From an uncultured Thiothrix sp. (GTDB lineage Bacteria; Pseudomonadota; Gammaproteobacteria; Poriferisulfidales; GCA-002705445), in assembly GCA_902595225.1 (NCBI GenBank), contig CACJPG010000001.1, positions 67,583-131,582 on the forward strand: a DNA stretch of 64,000 bases. Direction: 5' to 3'. A program made the position numbers and the translations under genes. How positions within the stretch are numbered: the stretch's first letter is position 1; the number at the start of each line of letters is the position of its first letter. Shown here one piece after another: positions 29,254-39,535 of the stretch. A model generated the notes under the pieces. The model had not been told where the DNA came from, did not search any database, and worked only from the letters and a program-made list of their open reading frames with translations.

Positions 29254-30138
29254 TTACAGATTAACCCCTTCCCATTCAGTTATAAAGTCTTCGATATATG
29301 CTGATACAACATCTGGTCTATCCTCTTGAGACCAATGACCTGCTCTCTCGATAAATTGTAATCTTACTGGTCCGCCAATATCTTGTTTTAGTCTTTCACC
29401 AGATTCTTTTGGCATCCAAGCATCATGTAGAGCCCAAAAAACTGCTGTTGGGCAAGTTATTTTCTTATGATCAACTGCCAGTGTTTCAGCATTAGTTGGT
29501 TGCGAACAAATTTTTACTAAAGACTTAAAGCCATGTAAGCCATCACGACCCCAATGGCATAAATAATTTTCTTTAACATTTTTATCAGTAAATGCGATCT
29601 TATCATGACTACCTGTTCGCATTAGACCAGCGAACTGTGCGACCGCACCAGGCATTGCAGCAGCAAGAACATCATCGCTAGCTCCCACTAAACCATTAAA
29701 GGCTTCAACCTCCAAAACGGGCCAGTAATCATAAGCAACTGGGTTTAATAATACTAATCTGCTTATATAATCACAGTATTTCGAAGCAAAAATTTGACAA
29801 ACTCCCCCACCATGATCATGACCTACAAGAATAACTTTACCTTTAATTCCTAGTTCTTCAATTACTCCCTTGATTGCTTCTGCTTGATTATTAAAAGTGT
29901 GTTCAAAATCATCCAACGGCATAGAAGACTGACCATATCCAACCATATCCATGGCATATGAGTGAAACTTATTTTCCAAGTTTTTTTGAACATGTCTCCA
30001 AAGTCTTGCATTTGTTGGAATGCCATGAACAAAAAGAATTGGAGCGCCTTTGTTGCCTTTCCCATACTCCTCAAGATGAATCTCTAAGTCCTGATCGCAC
30101 GCTTTAATTTTTACCTTCATTAGATTTTCTCCCCACAA
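29254..30138 (-). CDS. Alpha/beta hydrolase with Asp nucleophile (haloalkane dehalogenase / epoxide hydrolase-like)
   Basis: ILFVHGIPTNARLWRHV, nucleophile elbow LVGHDHGGG, C-terminal ERAGHWSQEDRPD. Start probably Met at 30120 (MKVKIKACDQ). Confidence 0.82.
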   Translation of the reverse strand: MWGENLMKVKIKACDQDLEIHLEEYGKGNKGAPILFVHGIPTNARLWRHVQKNLENKFHSYAMDMVGYGQSSMPLDDFEHTFNNQAEAIKGVIEELGIKGKVILVGHDHGGGVCQIFASKYCDYISRLVLLNPVAYDYWPVLEVEAFNGLVGASDDVLAAAMPGAVAQFAGLMRTGSHDKIAFTDKNVKENYLCHWGRDGLHGFKSLVKICSQPTNAETLAVDHKKITCPTAVFWALHDAWMPKESGERLKQDIGGPVRLQFIERAGHWSQEDRPDVVSAYIEDFITEWEGVNL

Positions 30139-30202
30139 AACATTGTTTTTATTTATATTTATGTTTATATATTACATATTTTATTAAATAACTCAAATAA
30201 GC

Positions 30203-30643
30203 ATGATATACGCTATTTCTGCAATTATACTTGTTTTTTCAATTATTTATATATTGAGAAGATTTAAAAACAACTCTCAAAGAATATTTTTCTTATTAGC
30301 AATTATTGTAATTGCCTTAGTTTTGACCGGAAGAGCTCACTGGATATCAGCATTGGTTGTTGCTCTTATACCTTTAGCCAAAAAACTATTTCTAATTTTA
30401 AGGTATCTTCCACTCATTAGACGATTCACATCTTATTATAAACAGAGTAATAAGAATCAAAGAAGTCAAAACATGTCAGCTCAAGAGGCAGCAGAAATTT
30501 TAGGCGTTGATGAAAATGCATCAGATGAAGAAATAATCTTTGCTCATAAAAAAGCCATGCAAAAAAATCATCCTGATAAAGGAGGGTCAAAAGAAATGGC
30601 ATCGAAGATCAATGCTGCAAAAGATAGATTGCTAAACAAATAA
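30203..30643 (+). CDS. Membrane-anchored J-domain protein (TIM14/DjlA-like)
   Basis: N-terminal TM segments; C-terminal AAEILGVDENASDEEIIFAHKKAMQKNHPDKGG with HPD motif. Confidence 0.85.
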   Translation: MIYAISAIILVFSIIYILRRFKNNSQRIFFLLAIIVIALVLTGRAHWISALVVALIPLAKKLFLILRYLPLIRRFTSYYKQSNKNQRSQNMSAQEAAEILGVDENASDEEIIFAHKKAMQKNHPDKGGSKEMASKINAAKDRLLNK

Positions 30644-30653
30644 CTTAATAATG

Positions 30654-31403
30654 CTATTCACAAACTTTGCAACCTGGGTTATTACTAGTTTTTATAATGT
30701 CTACTGAAAGATTAAGCCCATTAACAATGAATAATTTCTTATCAAATGAAGATTTATTACCTGTTATAATATTTATGCATTCCATAGCCATCATTGAACT
30801 TATCATACCAACGAGAGGTGCTAATACTCCAGAGTCAGAGCAGCTATTTGTATCAATGAGATTTTCATATGTGCATTCATAACAAGGACTATCATTTGTT
30901 ATCACTGAGGTAAGTTGGCCAGTATACCCTTCAACTGCTCCTATAATTAACTTTCTCTTATTCTTAACACAAGCTTTATTTATAATTTTTCTAACTTCAA
31001 AATTGTCAGTACCATCAAGTACAATATCGGAATTTTTTATAATTTCTTCAACGTCAGTCAAAGTTTCAATCTTTTTTTTAAATTTTTTTATTTGTAAATT
31101 TTTAAATTTATTATTTAAGAAATTTTCAATAGAATCTACTTTCAGTGAGCCTACATCTTCAGAAGAAAAATTAATTTGTCTTTGTAAGTTTGTCTCTTCA
31201 ACAACATCAAAATCAACAATATTTATCTTTTTTATTCCAGAGGACGCAATATAAGTCGAAAGTAAATTACCTAAACCGCCTAGGCCAAATATTGTTACTT
31301 CTGCACAATTAAGTTTCTGTTGTCCTTCTATTCCGATTGTTGGCAGTAATATGTGTTTGGAGAAAAAAAGAAGATCTTTATCATTTAAATAACTAAATTC
31401 CAT
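30654..31403 (-). CDS. ThiF/MoeB/HesA family adenylyltransferase
   Basis: VTIFGLGGLGNLLSTYIASSGIKKINIVDFDVVEETNLQRQINF, DGTDNFEVRKIIN, CYECTYEN...CKVC zinc cysteines. Confidence 0.9.
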   Translation of the reverse strand: MEFSYLNDKDLLFFSKHILLPTIGIEGQQKLNCAEVTIFGLGGLGNLLSTYIASSGIKKINIVDFDVVEETNLQRQINFSSEDVGSLKVDSIENFLNNKFKNLQIKKFKKKIETLTDVEEIIKNSDIVLDGTDNFEVRKIINKACVKNKRKLIIGAVEGYTGQLTSVITNDSPCYECTYENLIDTNSCSDSGVLAPLVGMISSMMAMECINIITGNKSSFDKKLFIVNGLNLSVDIIKTSNNPGCKVCE

Positions 31404-31405
31404 AT

Positions 31406-31705
31406 TTATTTTTTCTTTGCATTAAACTTATCAAGTTGTTCCTTTGTTGCTTCTTTTTGATATTTCTTTTTCCATTCATCATATGGCATCCCATAAACAA
31501 TCTCTCTTGCTTCATCATATGATATTTCAATACCCTTTTCTTTAGCTGCTGAAACATACCATTTTGATAAACAATTTCTACAAAAGTCTGCAAGATTCAT
31601 CAACTCAATATTTTGAACTTCCGTTTTATCTTGTAAGTGTTTAATTAATGTAATAAACACATCTGACTGGATTTCCATCTTTAAACTATTATTGATATCA
31701 TTCAT
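31406..31705 (-). CDS. DUF1244 family protein
   Basis: DIMNLADFCRNCLSKWY-type motif (NLADFCRNCLSKWYVSAAKEKGIEISYDEAREIVYGMPYDEWKKKYQ). Confidence 0.85.
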   Translation of the reverse strand: MNDINNSLKMEIQSDVFITLIKHLQDKTEVQNIELMNLADFCRNCLSKWYVSAAKEKGIEISYDEAREIVYGMPYDEWKKKYQKEATKEQLDKFNAKKK

Positions 31706-31771
31706 AATAATATAACTCCATTATTTTTAAGCTTATTCTATTATAAGATATTATTTTAATTTTCTACAGAG

Positions 31772-32359
31772 GTGTTTGTGATTTGTAAAGATGATCTTAC
31801 AATTGGTATTTTAGCTGGAGGCAAAGCGACAAGAATGGGTAATAATGATAAAGGCCTAATAAATGTCGGCGGAACTCCATTTGTTGAAATCCTTATTAAT
31901 AAAATTATTCCTCACTCAAAAGATATCATCATTAACGCTAACAGAAATATTTCTCAATACAAAAAGTATAACTATCCTGTAGTTGAGGATGAGATTAAAG
32001 GCTTTAAAGGACCATTATCTGGTATATATTCAATGCTAAAAGCCACGAAAAAAGATTATCTTTTCACACTACCATGTGATTGCCCAAATTTCTCATGGGA
32101 AATTATTGAAACTTTTCTTAAGAATAAAAAAAGTAATGAGTTATGTATAGCGCATAATAATTTAAGATCACAGCCTGTATTTATGCTTATTTCAAAATTA
32201 AAACTAAAATCACTAGAAAACTACCTTAAAAATGGCGAAAGAAAAATAGACATATGGTATAAAAAAAATGGCTATGAATATATATATTTTGATAAAAATT
32301 CAAACTTTTTTGAGAATATAAATACAATGGAGCAATTAAAAGAATATAATGAAAAATAA
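31772..32359 (+). CDS. mobA: Molybdenum cofactor guanylyltransferase
   Basis: IGILAGGKATRMGNNDKGLINVGGTPFVE, GPLSGIYSML, LPCDCPNFSWE. Confidence 0.9.
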   Translation: MFVICKDDLTIGILAGGKATRMGNNDKGLINVGGTPFVEILINKIIPHSKDIIINANRNISQYKKYNYPVVEDEIKGFKGPLSGIYSMLKATKKDYLFTLPCDCPNFSWEIIETFLKNKKSNELCIAHNNLRSQPVFMLISKLKLKSLENYLKNGERKIDIWYKKNGYEYIYFDKNSNFFENINTMEQLKEYNEK

Positions 32360-32867
32360 TAAAATAATTGGTTTCGCTGCTTTTAGTGGAACTGGCAAAA
32401 CGACTTTAATAAAAAAGATTGTTGCCTTACTGAGTGAGAAAAATTATAAGGTTTCTGTTATAAAACATGCTCATCACGAGTTTGATTTAGATAAACCTGG
32501 TAAAGATAGTTATGAAATTAGAAAGTCAGGAGCAGAAAATATCTTAATATCGTCTTCTAAAAGATGGGCCTTAATCCATGAGAATAAAGAAAATGATGAG
32601 TTGAAACTTGAAGACTTACTAAGCATACTTGAAAATATTAAAACTGACATAATTTTAGTTGAGGGCTTTAAAAAAGAAAATTTTCCCAAAATAGAACTTT
32701 ATAGAAAAGATATAGGTAAAGAAATCCTTTTTTACAATGATAGTAATATTATTGCTATAGCTACTGATGAAAATATTAAAATAGAAAATAATATTCATAA
32801 GTTAAATCTAAATGATCCTCAGCAAATTGTTGATTACATAATAAATTTTTTGTCGTTAAATAAATAA
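32349..32867 (+). CDS. mobB: Molybdopterin-guanine dinucleotide biosynthesis adapter protein
   Basis: IGFAAFSGTGKTTLIKKIV, VSVIKHAHHEFDLDKPGKDSYEIRKSGAENILISSSKRWALI, LVEGFKKENFPKIELYR. Confidence 0.92.
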   Translation: MKNNKIIGFAAFSGTGKTTLIKKIVALLSEKNYKVSVIKHAHHEFDLDKPGKDSYEIRKSGAENILISSSKRWALIHENKENDELKLEDLLSILENIKTDIILVEGFKKENFPKIELYRKDIGKEILFYNDSNIIAIATDENIKIENNIHKLNLNDPQQIVDYIINFLSLNK

Positions 32868-32900
32868 ATATTTAATAACTTATAAAAACAAGCTCTTTAT

Positions 32901-32918
32901 GCTATTATTAATAATAGC
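32901..32918. promoter_or_regulatory. 18-bp perfect palindrome upstream of gltA (candidate operator)
   Basis: GCTATTATTAATAATAGC is its own reverse complement, ~51 bp before the gltA start codon. Confidence 0.35.
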
Positions 32919-32968
32919 AATTTGTGACGTTTTCGAATGTATTAACCTCTTAATTTATAAAAAGTTAT

Positions 32969-34267
32969 ATGGCTGATAAGAAAATTACAATTAAGGATGG
33001 ACAATCTGACAATGAAATTGATCTGCCAGTTTTAGACTCTATATTAGGACCAAATGTTGTTGATATTAGAGCTCTTGAAAAAAACTTAGGCTATCTGTCT
33101 CATGACCCAGGCTTTATAGCTACTTCAAGCTGTGAGAGCAAAATAACATTCATAGATGGAAACGAAGGTAAATTATGGTATAGGGGCTATCCGATTGAAG
33201 AGCTTGCTGAGAAAAGTAATTTTTTAGAAACAACATACCTGCTTTTAAATGACAAATTACCTAGTAAAAATGAACTCAAATCCTTTTCTGATGACATTAA
33301 AAGTGGTTACAATGTTGACAGGTCTGTTTTAAAAATTATTGAGGTTTTCGATAAAGATAGTCATCCAATGGCAATTATGACAGCATGTCTAAGCTATTTA
33401 TCTGCTAAATATCACCGAGATTTAAATATACAAAATAAAAATTATAGGTATAAATCTACAATAAATCTTATTTCAGGTGTGCCTATAATTTCAGCTTGGA
33501 TTTTAAATTTTATTCTAGGACAAAGTTTTAAAGATTCCGACAAAACATTATCAATTGCAGAAAACTTTATTAACATGGCATTTCCAAAGCTCAATGATGA
33601 ACAAAAAAAATTATCTGCAAGAGCAATGGACGTTATATTTTTGCTCCATGCAGATCATGAACAGAATGCCTCTACATCTACAGTTAGACTCTCAGGAAGC
33701 TCAGAAACAAGCCCATACGCAGCAATAGCAGCTGGTATATCAACCCTCTGGGGGCCAACTCATGGTGGAGCTAATGAGGCAGTAATCAATATGCTCGAGG
33801 AGATAAAAAATTCTGACAAAGATGTTGAGTTTTATATAGACCAAGCAAAAGATAAAGATAATCCATTTAGACTTATGGGTTTCGGTCATAGAATATACAA
33901 AAATTACGATCCAAGAGCTAAGATTATACAAAAAATTGCTCATGAATACCTTGAAACACTTGATAAAGATAACCCCAACAAACCTTTATTTGACATTGCA
34001 ATGAAATTAGAAAAATACGCTCTTGAGGATGAATATTTTGTAACAAGGAAACTTTATCCGAATGTTGATTTCTATTCTGGTATAGTACTAAAAGCAATTG
34101 GTGTTCCTCAAAGCATGTATACTGTTATTTTTGCTTTAGCTAGAACAGTAGGCTGGGTTGCTCATTGGAATGAAATGCTTGAGGATAAAAATTTCAGAAT
34201 AGGAAGGCCAAGACAACTCTATACTGGAAAAAACAAAACTAGTTATGTTGATATAAACGAACGTTAG
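32969..34267 (+). CDS. gltA: Citrate synthase
   Basis: LWYRGYPIEELAE, LLHADHEQNASTSTVRLSGSSETSPYAAIAAGISTLWGPTHGGANEAV, FGHRIYKNYDPRA. Confidence 0.96.
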   Translation: MADKKITIKDGQSDNEIDLPVLDSILGPNVVDIRALEKNLGYLSHDPGFIATSSCESKITFIDGNEGKLWYRGYPIEELAEKSNFLETTYLLLNDKLPSKNELKSFSDDIKSGYNVDRSVLKIIEVFDKDSHPMAIMTACLSYLSAKYHRDLNIQNKNYRYKSTINLISGVPIISAWILNFILGQSFKDSDKTLSIAENFINMAFPKLNDEQKKLSARAMDVIFLLHADHEQNASTSTVRLSGSSETSPYAAIAAGISTLWGPTHGGANEAVINMLEEIKNSDKDVEFYIDQAKDKDNPFRLMGFGHRIYKNYDPRAKIIQKIAHEYLETLDKDNPNKPLFDIAMKLEKYALEDEYFVTRKLYPNVDFYSGIVLKAIGVPQSMYTVIFALARTVGWVAHWNEMLEDKNFRIGRPRQLYTGKNKTSYVDINER

Positions 34268-35385
34268 TTTCGAAAAAAATCTCTAATAACTTTTGAAAAT
34301 CTATCCTCATCAACTAAAAATGAATCGTGTCCTTGAATGGAATCAAGCTGTTCAAACTGAAAATTCTTTTTTGCTTTTGCAAAACCATCTGCTAGCTCCT
34401 TTTGCTGATCCAAAGGAAATAAAATATCAGACTTAACCCCAACTATAAGATTCTTTTCGGTATGAATTTTTGCAAGCCCCGCATTAACAGTTCCACCATG
34501 TTCAGCGACATCAAATAAATCCATTGCTCTTGATAAGTAAAGGTAGCAATTTGGATCAAACATAGATACAAATTTTTCTGAATTGTGATCCAAGTAATTT
34601 TCAACCTCAAATTCAATATCAAACATTTTTTGATTAGACTTTTTTTGTATTCTAGCTCTATTAAACCTCTCTCTCCATTCATTTGCAGCTCTGTATGACA
34701 TTAGGCCTAATTTTCTAGCAAGCTTCATTCCATTAATTGGTGCTGTTTTTTTTGTATAATTTCCATTATTCCATTTTGGATCACTCCTAATTAACTCTCT
34801 TTGTAATGAGCGTATTGAAATAGTGAAAGGCAGAGCTCTAGCAGCAGCTGATATTACTATAAGATTCGACAAATCATTTGGATATAGTAAAGCATACGCA
34901 AGTGCTGTCATTCCACCCATTGAGGGACCAATAACTGTATGCGCCCTATCTATTTGTAATGATTGCAAAACCATATGGCCAGCTTTTGCAATATCTTCTA
35001 TTGAGAGCTCAGGAAAATTTGTTCCATAAATTGAACTACTTTCTTTATTTAACGAAGCAGGAGAAGTTGACCCAAAGCAACTGCCAAGTGAATTTACACA
35101 AACAACAAAATATTTCTCAGTATCAATCGGCTTGCCAGGACCTATCATGAAGTCCCACCAACCAGGATCATCATTTGTTTCGCTTGCAGCAGCATGCGAT
35201 GAAGGTGATAGACCAGTAAAAATTAAAATCGCATTATCATTATTGATTGATAATTCACCCCATGTTTCATATGCAATTTCAACATTATTAAGCACACCGC
35301 CCTTAAACATTTTAAAGCCAGTACTCCCATAATCACTTGGGAGTTTTGCAATTTTTACACCCTTAATTTTAAAATCATTCGACAT
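34264..35385 (-). CDS. metX: Homoserine O-acyltransferase (MetX family)
   Basis: IAYETWGEL, NAILIFTGLSPSSHAA, GWWDFMIGPGKPIDTEKYFVVCVNSLGSCFGSTSP, VIGPSMGGMTALAYA, ILFPLDQQKELADG. Confidence 0.93.
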   Translation of the reverse strand: MSNDFKIKGVKIAKLPSDYGSTGFKMFKGGVLNNVEIAYETWGELSINNDNAILIFTGLSPSSHAAASETNDDPGWWDFMIGPGKPIDTEKYFVVCVNSLGSCFGSTSPASLNKESSSIYGTNFPELSIEDIAKAGHMVLQSLQIDRAHTVIGPSMGGMTALAYALLYPNDLSNLIVISAAARALPFTISIRSLQRELIRSDPKWNNGNYTKKTAPINGMKLARKLGLMSYRAANEWRERFNRARIQKKSNQKMFDIEFEVENYLDHNSEKFVSMFDPNCYLYLSRAMDLFDVAEHGGTVNAGLAKIHTEKNLIVGVKSDILFPLDQQKELADGFAKAKKNFQFEQLDSIQGHDSFLVDEDRFSKVIRDFFRN

Positions 35386-35415
35386 AAATGCAATTAGTTT
35401 AGAAATTTTTTCAAA

Positions 35416-35892
35416 TTATACTTTAGAGTAAGCATCAAATGAATAGCCTTTTTTAAGACAATTTTTTATCCATAGATGTAAAAAATAATTTTTATACCAT
35501 TTTTTCAGTCTTATATCATGAAATTTTTGAATATTATTATAATTAATTTTCCTGTTCAATTTATCAAAATTAAGAATTTCAACTTGTTTTGAGTCAAAGT
35601 AAATTTTTAATGAAATATAATCTATATAAGTATTACTTTTGAAGTAGCTATATGAAAACTTAATTTCAGCTGTATGATTACTGATTCTGTTTATTGTAAG
35701 TCTAATATTGTTATCATCATTATCAGTTTTTCTAGTGAATTTTTTAGAAACATTATCTTTATTGAGAATTCTAAAATCTATCATTTCTTTTAATAGATAA
35801 TAGTTTCTTTCATAAGATTTCATCAATGAAAGAAAATTATTTTTGCGAACAGAGTTTGGATGCGTCCCTATATTCATAATATTATGATACAC
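35416..35892 (-). CDS. Hypothetical protein
   Basis: 158-aa intact ORF immediately upstream of metX on the same strand; no family recognised. Confidence 0.5.
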   Translation of the reverse strand: MYHNIMNIGTHPNSVRKNNFLSLMKSYERNYYLLKEMIDFRILNKDNVSKKFTRKTDNDDNNIRLTINRISNHTAEIKFSYSYFKSNTYIDYISLKIYFDSKQVEILNFDKLNRKINYNNIQKFHDIRLKKWYKNYFLHLWIKNCLKKGYSFDAYSKV

Positions 35893-36040
35893 ACCAAAAA
35901 CTTTACTGTCTATTTTTTGAAAGCGAATAAAATCACTTGTTAAAAAATAACAATCTCATTTTAAAGACAAATAGGATTAGATTTTAAACTGAATAAAAGC
36001 TAATTTTTACCTTTTTATAATTATTAAACTTATGATTTAG

Positions 36041-36256
36041 TTACTTAGCTTCTACATCTGTAGCGGTTAAACCTTTCTCGCTTTCAGTTACAGTAAATTC
36101 AACAGCCTGCCCTTCTTTAAGTGTTCTATAACCATCTCCCTCGATTTTTATAGCACCAAAGTGAACAAAAACATCTTTTCCGCTTTCTCGTTGAATAAAA
36201 CCGTAACCTTTTGAATCGTTAAACCATTTAACTGTACCGGTTTCTCTATCTGACAT
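36041..36256 (-). CDS. Cold-shock domain protein
   Basis: [30 protein letters not shown] (RNP1/RNP2 motifs). Confidence 0.96.
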   Translation of the reverse strand: MSDRETGTVKWFNDSKGYGFIQRESGKDVFVHFGAIKIEGDGYRTLKEGQAVEFTVTESEKGLTATDVEAK

Positions 36257-36284
36257 ATTATTCTTCTATATATTTATTAATCAA

Positions 36285-36310
36285 AAAAAGTTATAAGCAA
36301 ATAACTTTTT
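36285..36310 (-). terminator. A/T-only hairpin plus U-run between sdhE and the cold-shock gene (terminator or leader element)
   Basis: Minus strand AAAAAGTTAT-TTGCTT-ATAACTTTTT followed by TT: 10-bp perfect stem and a U-tract. Confidence 0.4.
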
Positions 36311-36328
36311 AGCTTTATAAGTAAAAAC

Positions 36329-36574
36329 TCATCTAGAGTCTAAACTCATATTACGTATCATATCAGCAATTTCATTTACTGCAATGTCTTTTGAAGATAT
36401 TTTATTAAGTACTAAATCGTATATAGTTGGATCTTCGAAAGATAATAATTTGACAAATGCTTCTTTATGAGTGTCAGAAACTGTATGATAGAAATTATTT
36501 AAAAAACCAGTCATTAACATGTCAAGTTCTTTGGTCCCTCTTCTACATTTCCAAAGAATTTGTTTTTCGTCCAT
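36329..36574 (-). CDS. sdhE: FAD assembly factor SdhE
   Basis: WKCRRGTKELDMLMTGFLNNFYHTVSDTHKEAFVKLLSFEDPTIYDLVL; directly downstream of sdhB. Confidence 0.92.
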   Translation of the reverse strand: MDEKQILWKCRRGTKELDMLMTGFLNNFYHTVSDTHKEAFVKLLSFEDPTIYDLVLNKISSKDIAVNEIADMIRNMSLDSR

Positions 36575-36579
36575 ATTAC

Positions 36580-37365
36580 TTAAATTTTATTAGAAACCAT
36601 TAATGATTTAATTTTTGCAATTTGTTTTGCAGGATTAAGACCTTTGGGGCATGCGTTTGTGCAATTCATTATGGTATGACATTTATAAAGCTTAAATGTA
36701 TCTTCAAGTTTTTCTAATCTTTCTTTTTGATGTTCGTCTCTAGAGTCTGCAATCCATCTATACGCTTGCATCAGAGTGGCCGGACCCAAATATTTGTCAC
36801 CATTCCACCAATAACTTGGACAACTAGTTGAACAGCAAGCACAAAGTATACATTCATCTGAACCATCAAGCTCGGCAAGCTCTTCTTTTGACTGAAGTCT
36901 TTCAGAAGATAAGTCTTCAGGTTCTTCAGCCTGTAACCATGGTTGAACAGATTCATACTGTTTGTAAAAGTTTGATAAATCAGTAACTAGATCTTTTACC
37001 ACTGGCATATGTGGTAATGGATAGATTTTAATATCACCCTTAATATCATCAATACTTTTCGTGCAAGCAAGAGTATTTCTACCATCTATATTCATTGAGC
37101 ACGAGCCACAGATGCCTTCTCTACATGATCTTCTAAAGGTTATTGTTGTATCAATCTCATTTTTAATTTTCAGAAGTGCGTCAAGAACCATTGGGCCGCA
37201 GTCTGAAGTGTCAATTTCATATGTATCAACCCTTGGATTTTTTTCGTCATCAGGATCATAACGATAAATTTTAAAGATTCTAATATTTTTTTTATCTGCA
37301 CTTTCACACTTAAAGTGTTTACCAGTTTTAACAATAGAATTTAGTGGTAATGTGAATTCAGCCAT
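36580..37365 (-). CDS. sdhB: Succinate dehydrogenase iron-sulfur subunit
   Basis: [65 protein letters not shown]. Confidence 0.96.
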   Translation of the reverse strand: MAEFTLPLNSIVKTGKHFKCESADKKNIRIFKIYRYDPDDEKNPRVDTYEIDTSDCGPMVLDALLKIKNEIDTTITFRRSCREGICGSCSMNIDGRNTLACTKSIDDIKGDIKIYPLPHMPVVKDLVTDLSNFYKQYESVQPWLQAEEPEDLSSERLQSKEELAELDGSDECILCACCSTSCPSYWWNGDKYLGPATLMQAYRWIADSRDEHQKERLEKLEDTFKLYKCHTIMNCTNACPKGLNPAKQIAKIKSLMVSNKI

Positions 37366-37367
37366 TG

Positions 37368-39158
37368 TTAATAAACCCTCTTCTTGGGTGGTACTGCTTC
37401 AACTTCGTCCGTTAAAGTTGTCAAGATTACTTTCCTATAACTCATTTCCACTATACCACTTTCATCTATTGATGCAATTGAATGTTTTAACCACTCATTA
37501 TCGTTTCTTTCTGGAAAATCATCTCTTGCATGCGCACCTCTTGACTCGGTTCTATTGTAAGCAGACTCAACTGAAACAATTGATTGGGTAATTAAATTTT
37601 CTAGCTCAAGTGTCTCTAATAATTCTGAGTTCCATTTTAAAGAATTATCATTTAATTTAATGTCTGAGAAGTCCTTATAAATTGAATGAATATTTTTTCG
37701 ACCCTCATCTAATGTTTTTTCGGTTCTGAATACAGCGACACTTTTTTGGTTTTCCTTTTGAAGTTTTGATCTAAGTTGAGAAGGGATATTTGAACCAGAT
37801 GAAAATCTAGTTTTATCAAGTCTAGATATTATTTTATCAATCTCTTGTTTGTTTGGTTCCGGATGTTTACTTCCGGGTTTTACAACTTTTGCTGCTTGTT
37901 TTGCAGCCGCCCTTCCAAAAACGATTAAATCTAGAAGAGAATTTGAACCCAGTCTATTAGCACCGTGAACAGAGACACAGGCTGTTTCTCCAATCGCCAT
38001 CAACCCAGGCACAACATTTTCTTCTTGTTCGTTTTTTGGAATAACAACTTCACCTAAATAGTTTGTTGGAATACCTCCCATATTATAGTGGACTGTTGGA
38101 ATAACTGGTATTGGAGCTTTCGTAACATCAACTCCAGCAAATATTCTTGCAGATTCTGCTATGCCAGGAAGCTTCTCGTTAATTACATCTTTACCTAAAT
38201 GTTCTAAATGTAATTCGATATGATCTTTATCTTTTCCAACACCCCTTCCTTCATTTATCTCGATTGTCATTGATCTACTTACAACATCGCGTGAGGCTAA
38301 GTCTTTTGCATTTGGAGCATATCTCTCCATAAATCTTTCGCCATCTGAATTTGTTAAATATCCGCCTTCACCTCTAGATCCTTCTGTAATCAAGCACCCT
38401 GCGCCATATATACCAGTTGGATGGAATTGAGTAAATTCCATATCTTGCAAAGGTATTCCTGCGCGTTGAGCCATGCCACTCCCATCGCCTGTGCAAGTAT
38501 GTGCTGAAGTTGCAGAAAAATAAGCTCTACCATACCCACCCGTAGCTAAAAGGGTTACATGACCTTTAAATAAATGAAGCTTCCCACTGGCTAAATCAAT
38601 AGCAACAACACCGGTACATTTACCTTCTTCCATAACGAGATCAATTGCAAAATATTCAATAAAAAATTCGGCTTTGTATTTAAGTGATTGTTGATACAAA
38701 GTATGTAAAATTGAATGGCCGGTTCTATCCGCTGCTGCACATGTTCTTTGTGCTGTACCATCTCCATAATGAGTGGTCATTCCGCCAAAAGGTCTTTGAT
38801 ATATCTTTCCTGCCTCTGTTCTCGAAAAAGGAACCCCGTAATGCTCAAGCTCAATAACAGAAGGTATTGCTTCTTTACACATATATTCAATAGCATCTTG
38901 ATCGCCTAACCAATCAGAACCTTTTATAGTATCGTACATATGCCATCGCCAATCATCTTCTCCCATGTTACCAAGGGCTGCACTCATTCCTCCTTGAGCA
39001 GCAACAGTGTGGCTTCTAGTTGGGAATACTTTTGTGATACAAGCAGTTCTTAAACCTTCCGTAGCCATTCCTAAAGTTGCGCGCAAACCTGAACCACCTG
39101 CTCCGACTACAATAACGTCATACTCGTGAATGGTCATCTCGTAATCTTTAGTATTCAT
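37368..39158 (-). CDS. sdhA: Succinate dehydrogenase flavoprotein subunit
   Basis: [73 protein letters not shown]. Start likely Met at 39137 (MTIHEYDV). Confidence 0.96.
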   Translation of the reverse strand: MNTKDYEMTIHEYDVIVVGAGGSGLRATLGMATEGLRTACITKVFPTRSHTVAAQGGMSAALGNMGEDDWRWHMYDTIKGSDWLGDQDAIEYMCKEAIPSVIELEHYGVPFSRTEAGKIYQRPFGGMTTHYGDGTAQRTCAAADRTGHSILHTLYQQSLKYKAEFFIEYFAIDLVMEEGKCTGVVAIDLASGKLHLFKGHVTLLATGGYGRAYFSATSAHTCTGDGSGMAQRAGIPLQDMEFTQFHPTGIYGAGCLITEGSRGEGGYLTNSDGERFMERYAPNAKDLASRDVVSRSMTIEINEGRGVGKDKDHIELHLEHLGKDVINEKLPGIAESARIFAGVDVTKAPIPVIPTVHYNMGGIPTNYLGEVVIPKNEQEENVVPGLMAIGETACVSVHGANRLGSNSLLDLIVFGRAAAKQAAKVVKPGSKHPEPNKQEIDKIISRLDKTRFSSGSNIPSQLRSKLQKENQKSVAVFRTEKTLDEGRKNIHSIYKDFSDIKLNDNSLKWNSELLETLELENLITQSIVSVESAYNRTESRGAHARDDFPERNDNEWLKHSIASIDESGIVEMSYRKVILTTLTDEVEAVPPKKRVY

Positions 39159-39164
39159 TAAAAA

Positions 39165-39512
39165 CTAAACTCCAAAATAAATTTTTGTAATAACAATTAG
39201 CCCAAATAGTGCGAGAAGATAATACACCAAATTTACAAGCTTAATGTAAAAATCTCTGAATTTTATTGTTGAGATATAATCCTCTAAAATTACTTGAATA
39301 CCAAGCTGAAAGTGTCTTGCTGAGACTAAAATTAATACTGATAATAAGATATAATTAGGTGTACGACTTATCCAAAGTACCATATTTTGGTGAGTAATTT
39401 CGGGCACAAGACTTAAAGAGTAAATTATCCAAAGGGCTAGTGGAAAGAAAAGAACCGTAGAAAATCTATGATATAACCAATGTTTTTTTCCATGTAAAAC
39501 TTTTAGTAACAA
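39165..39512 (-). CDS. sdhD: Succinate dehydrogenase membrane anchor subunit
   Basis: HWLYHRFSTVLFFPLALWIIYS, SARHFQLGIQVILEDYI; between sdhC and sdhA. Confidence 0.88.
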   Translation of the reverse strand: MLLKVLHGKKHWLYHRFSTVLFFPLALWIIYSLSLVPEITHQNMVLWISRTPNYILLSVLILVSARHFQLGIQVILEDYISTIKFRDFYIKLVNLVYYLLALFGLIVITKIYFGV

Positions 39513-39535
39513 TTTTAATTCTCCACTTGCTTATT

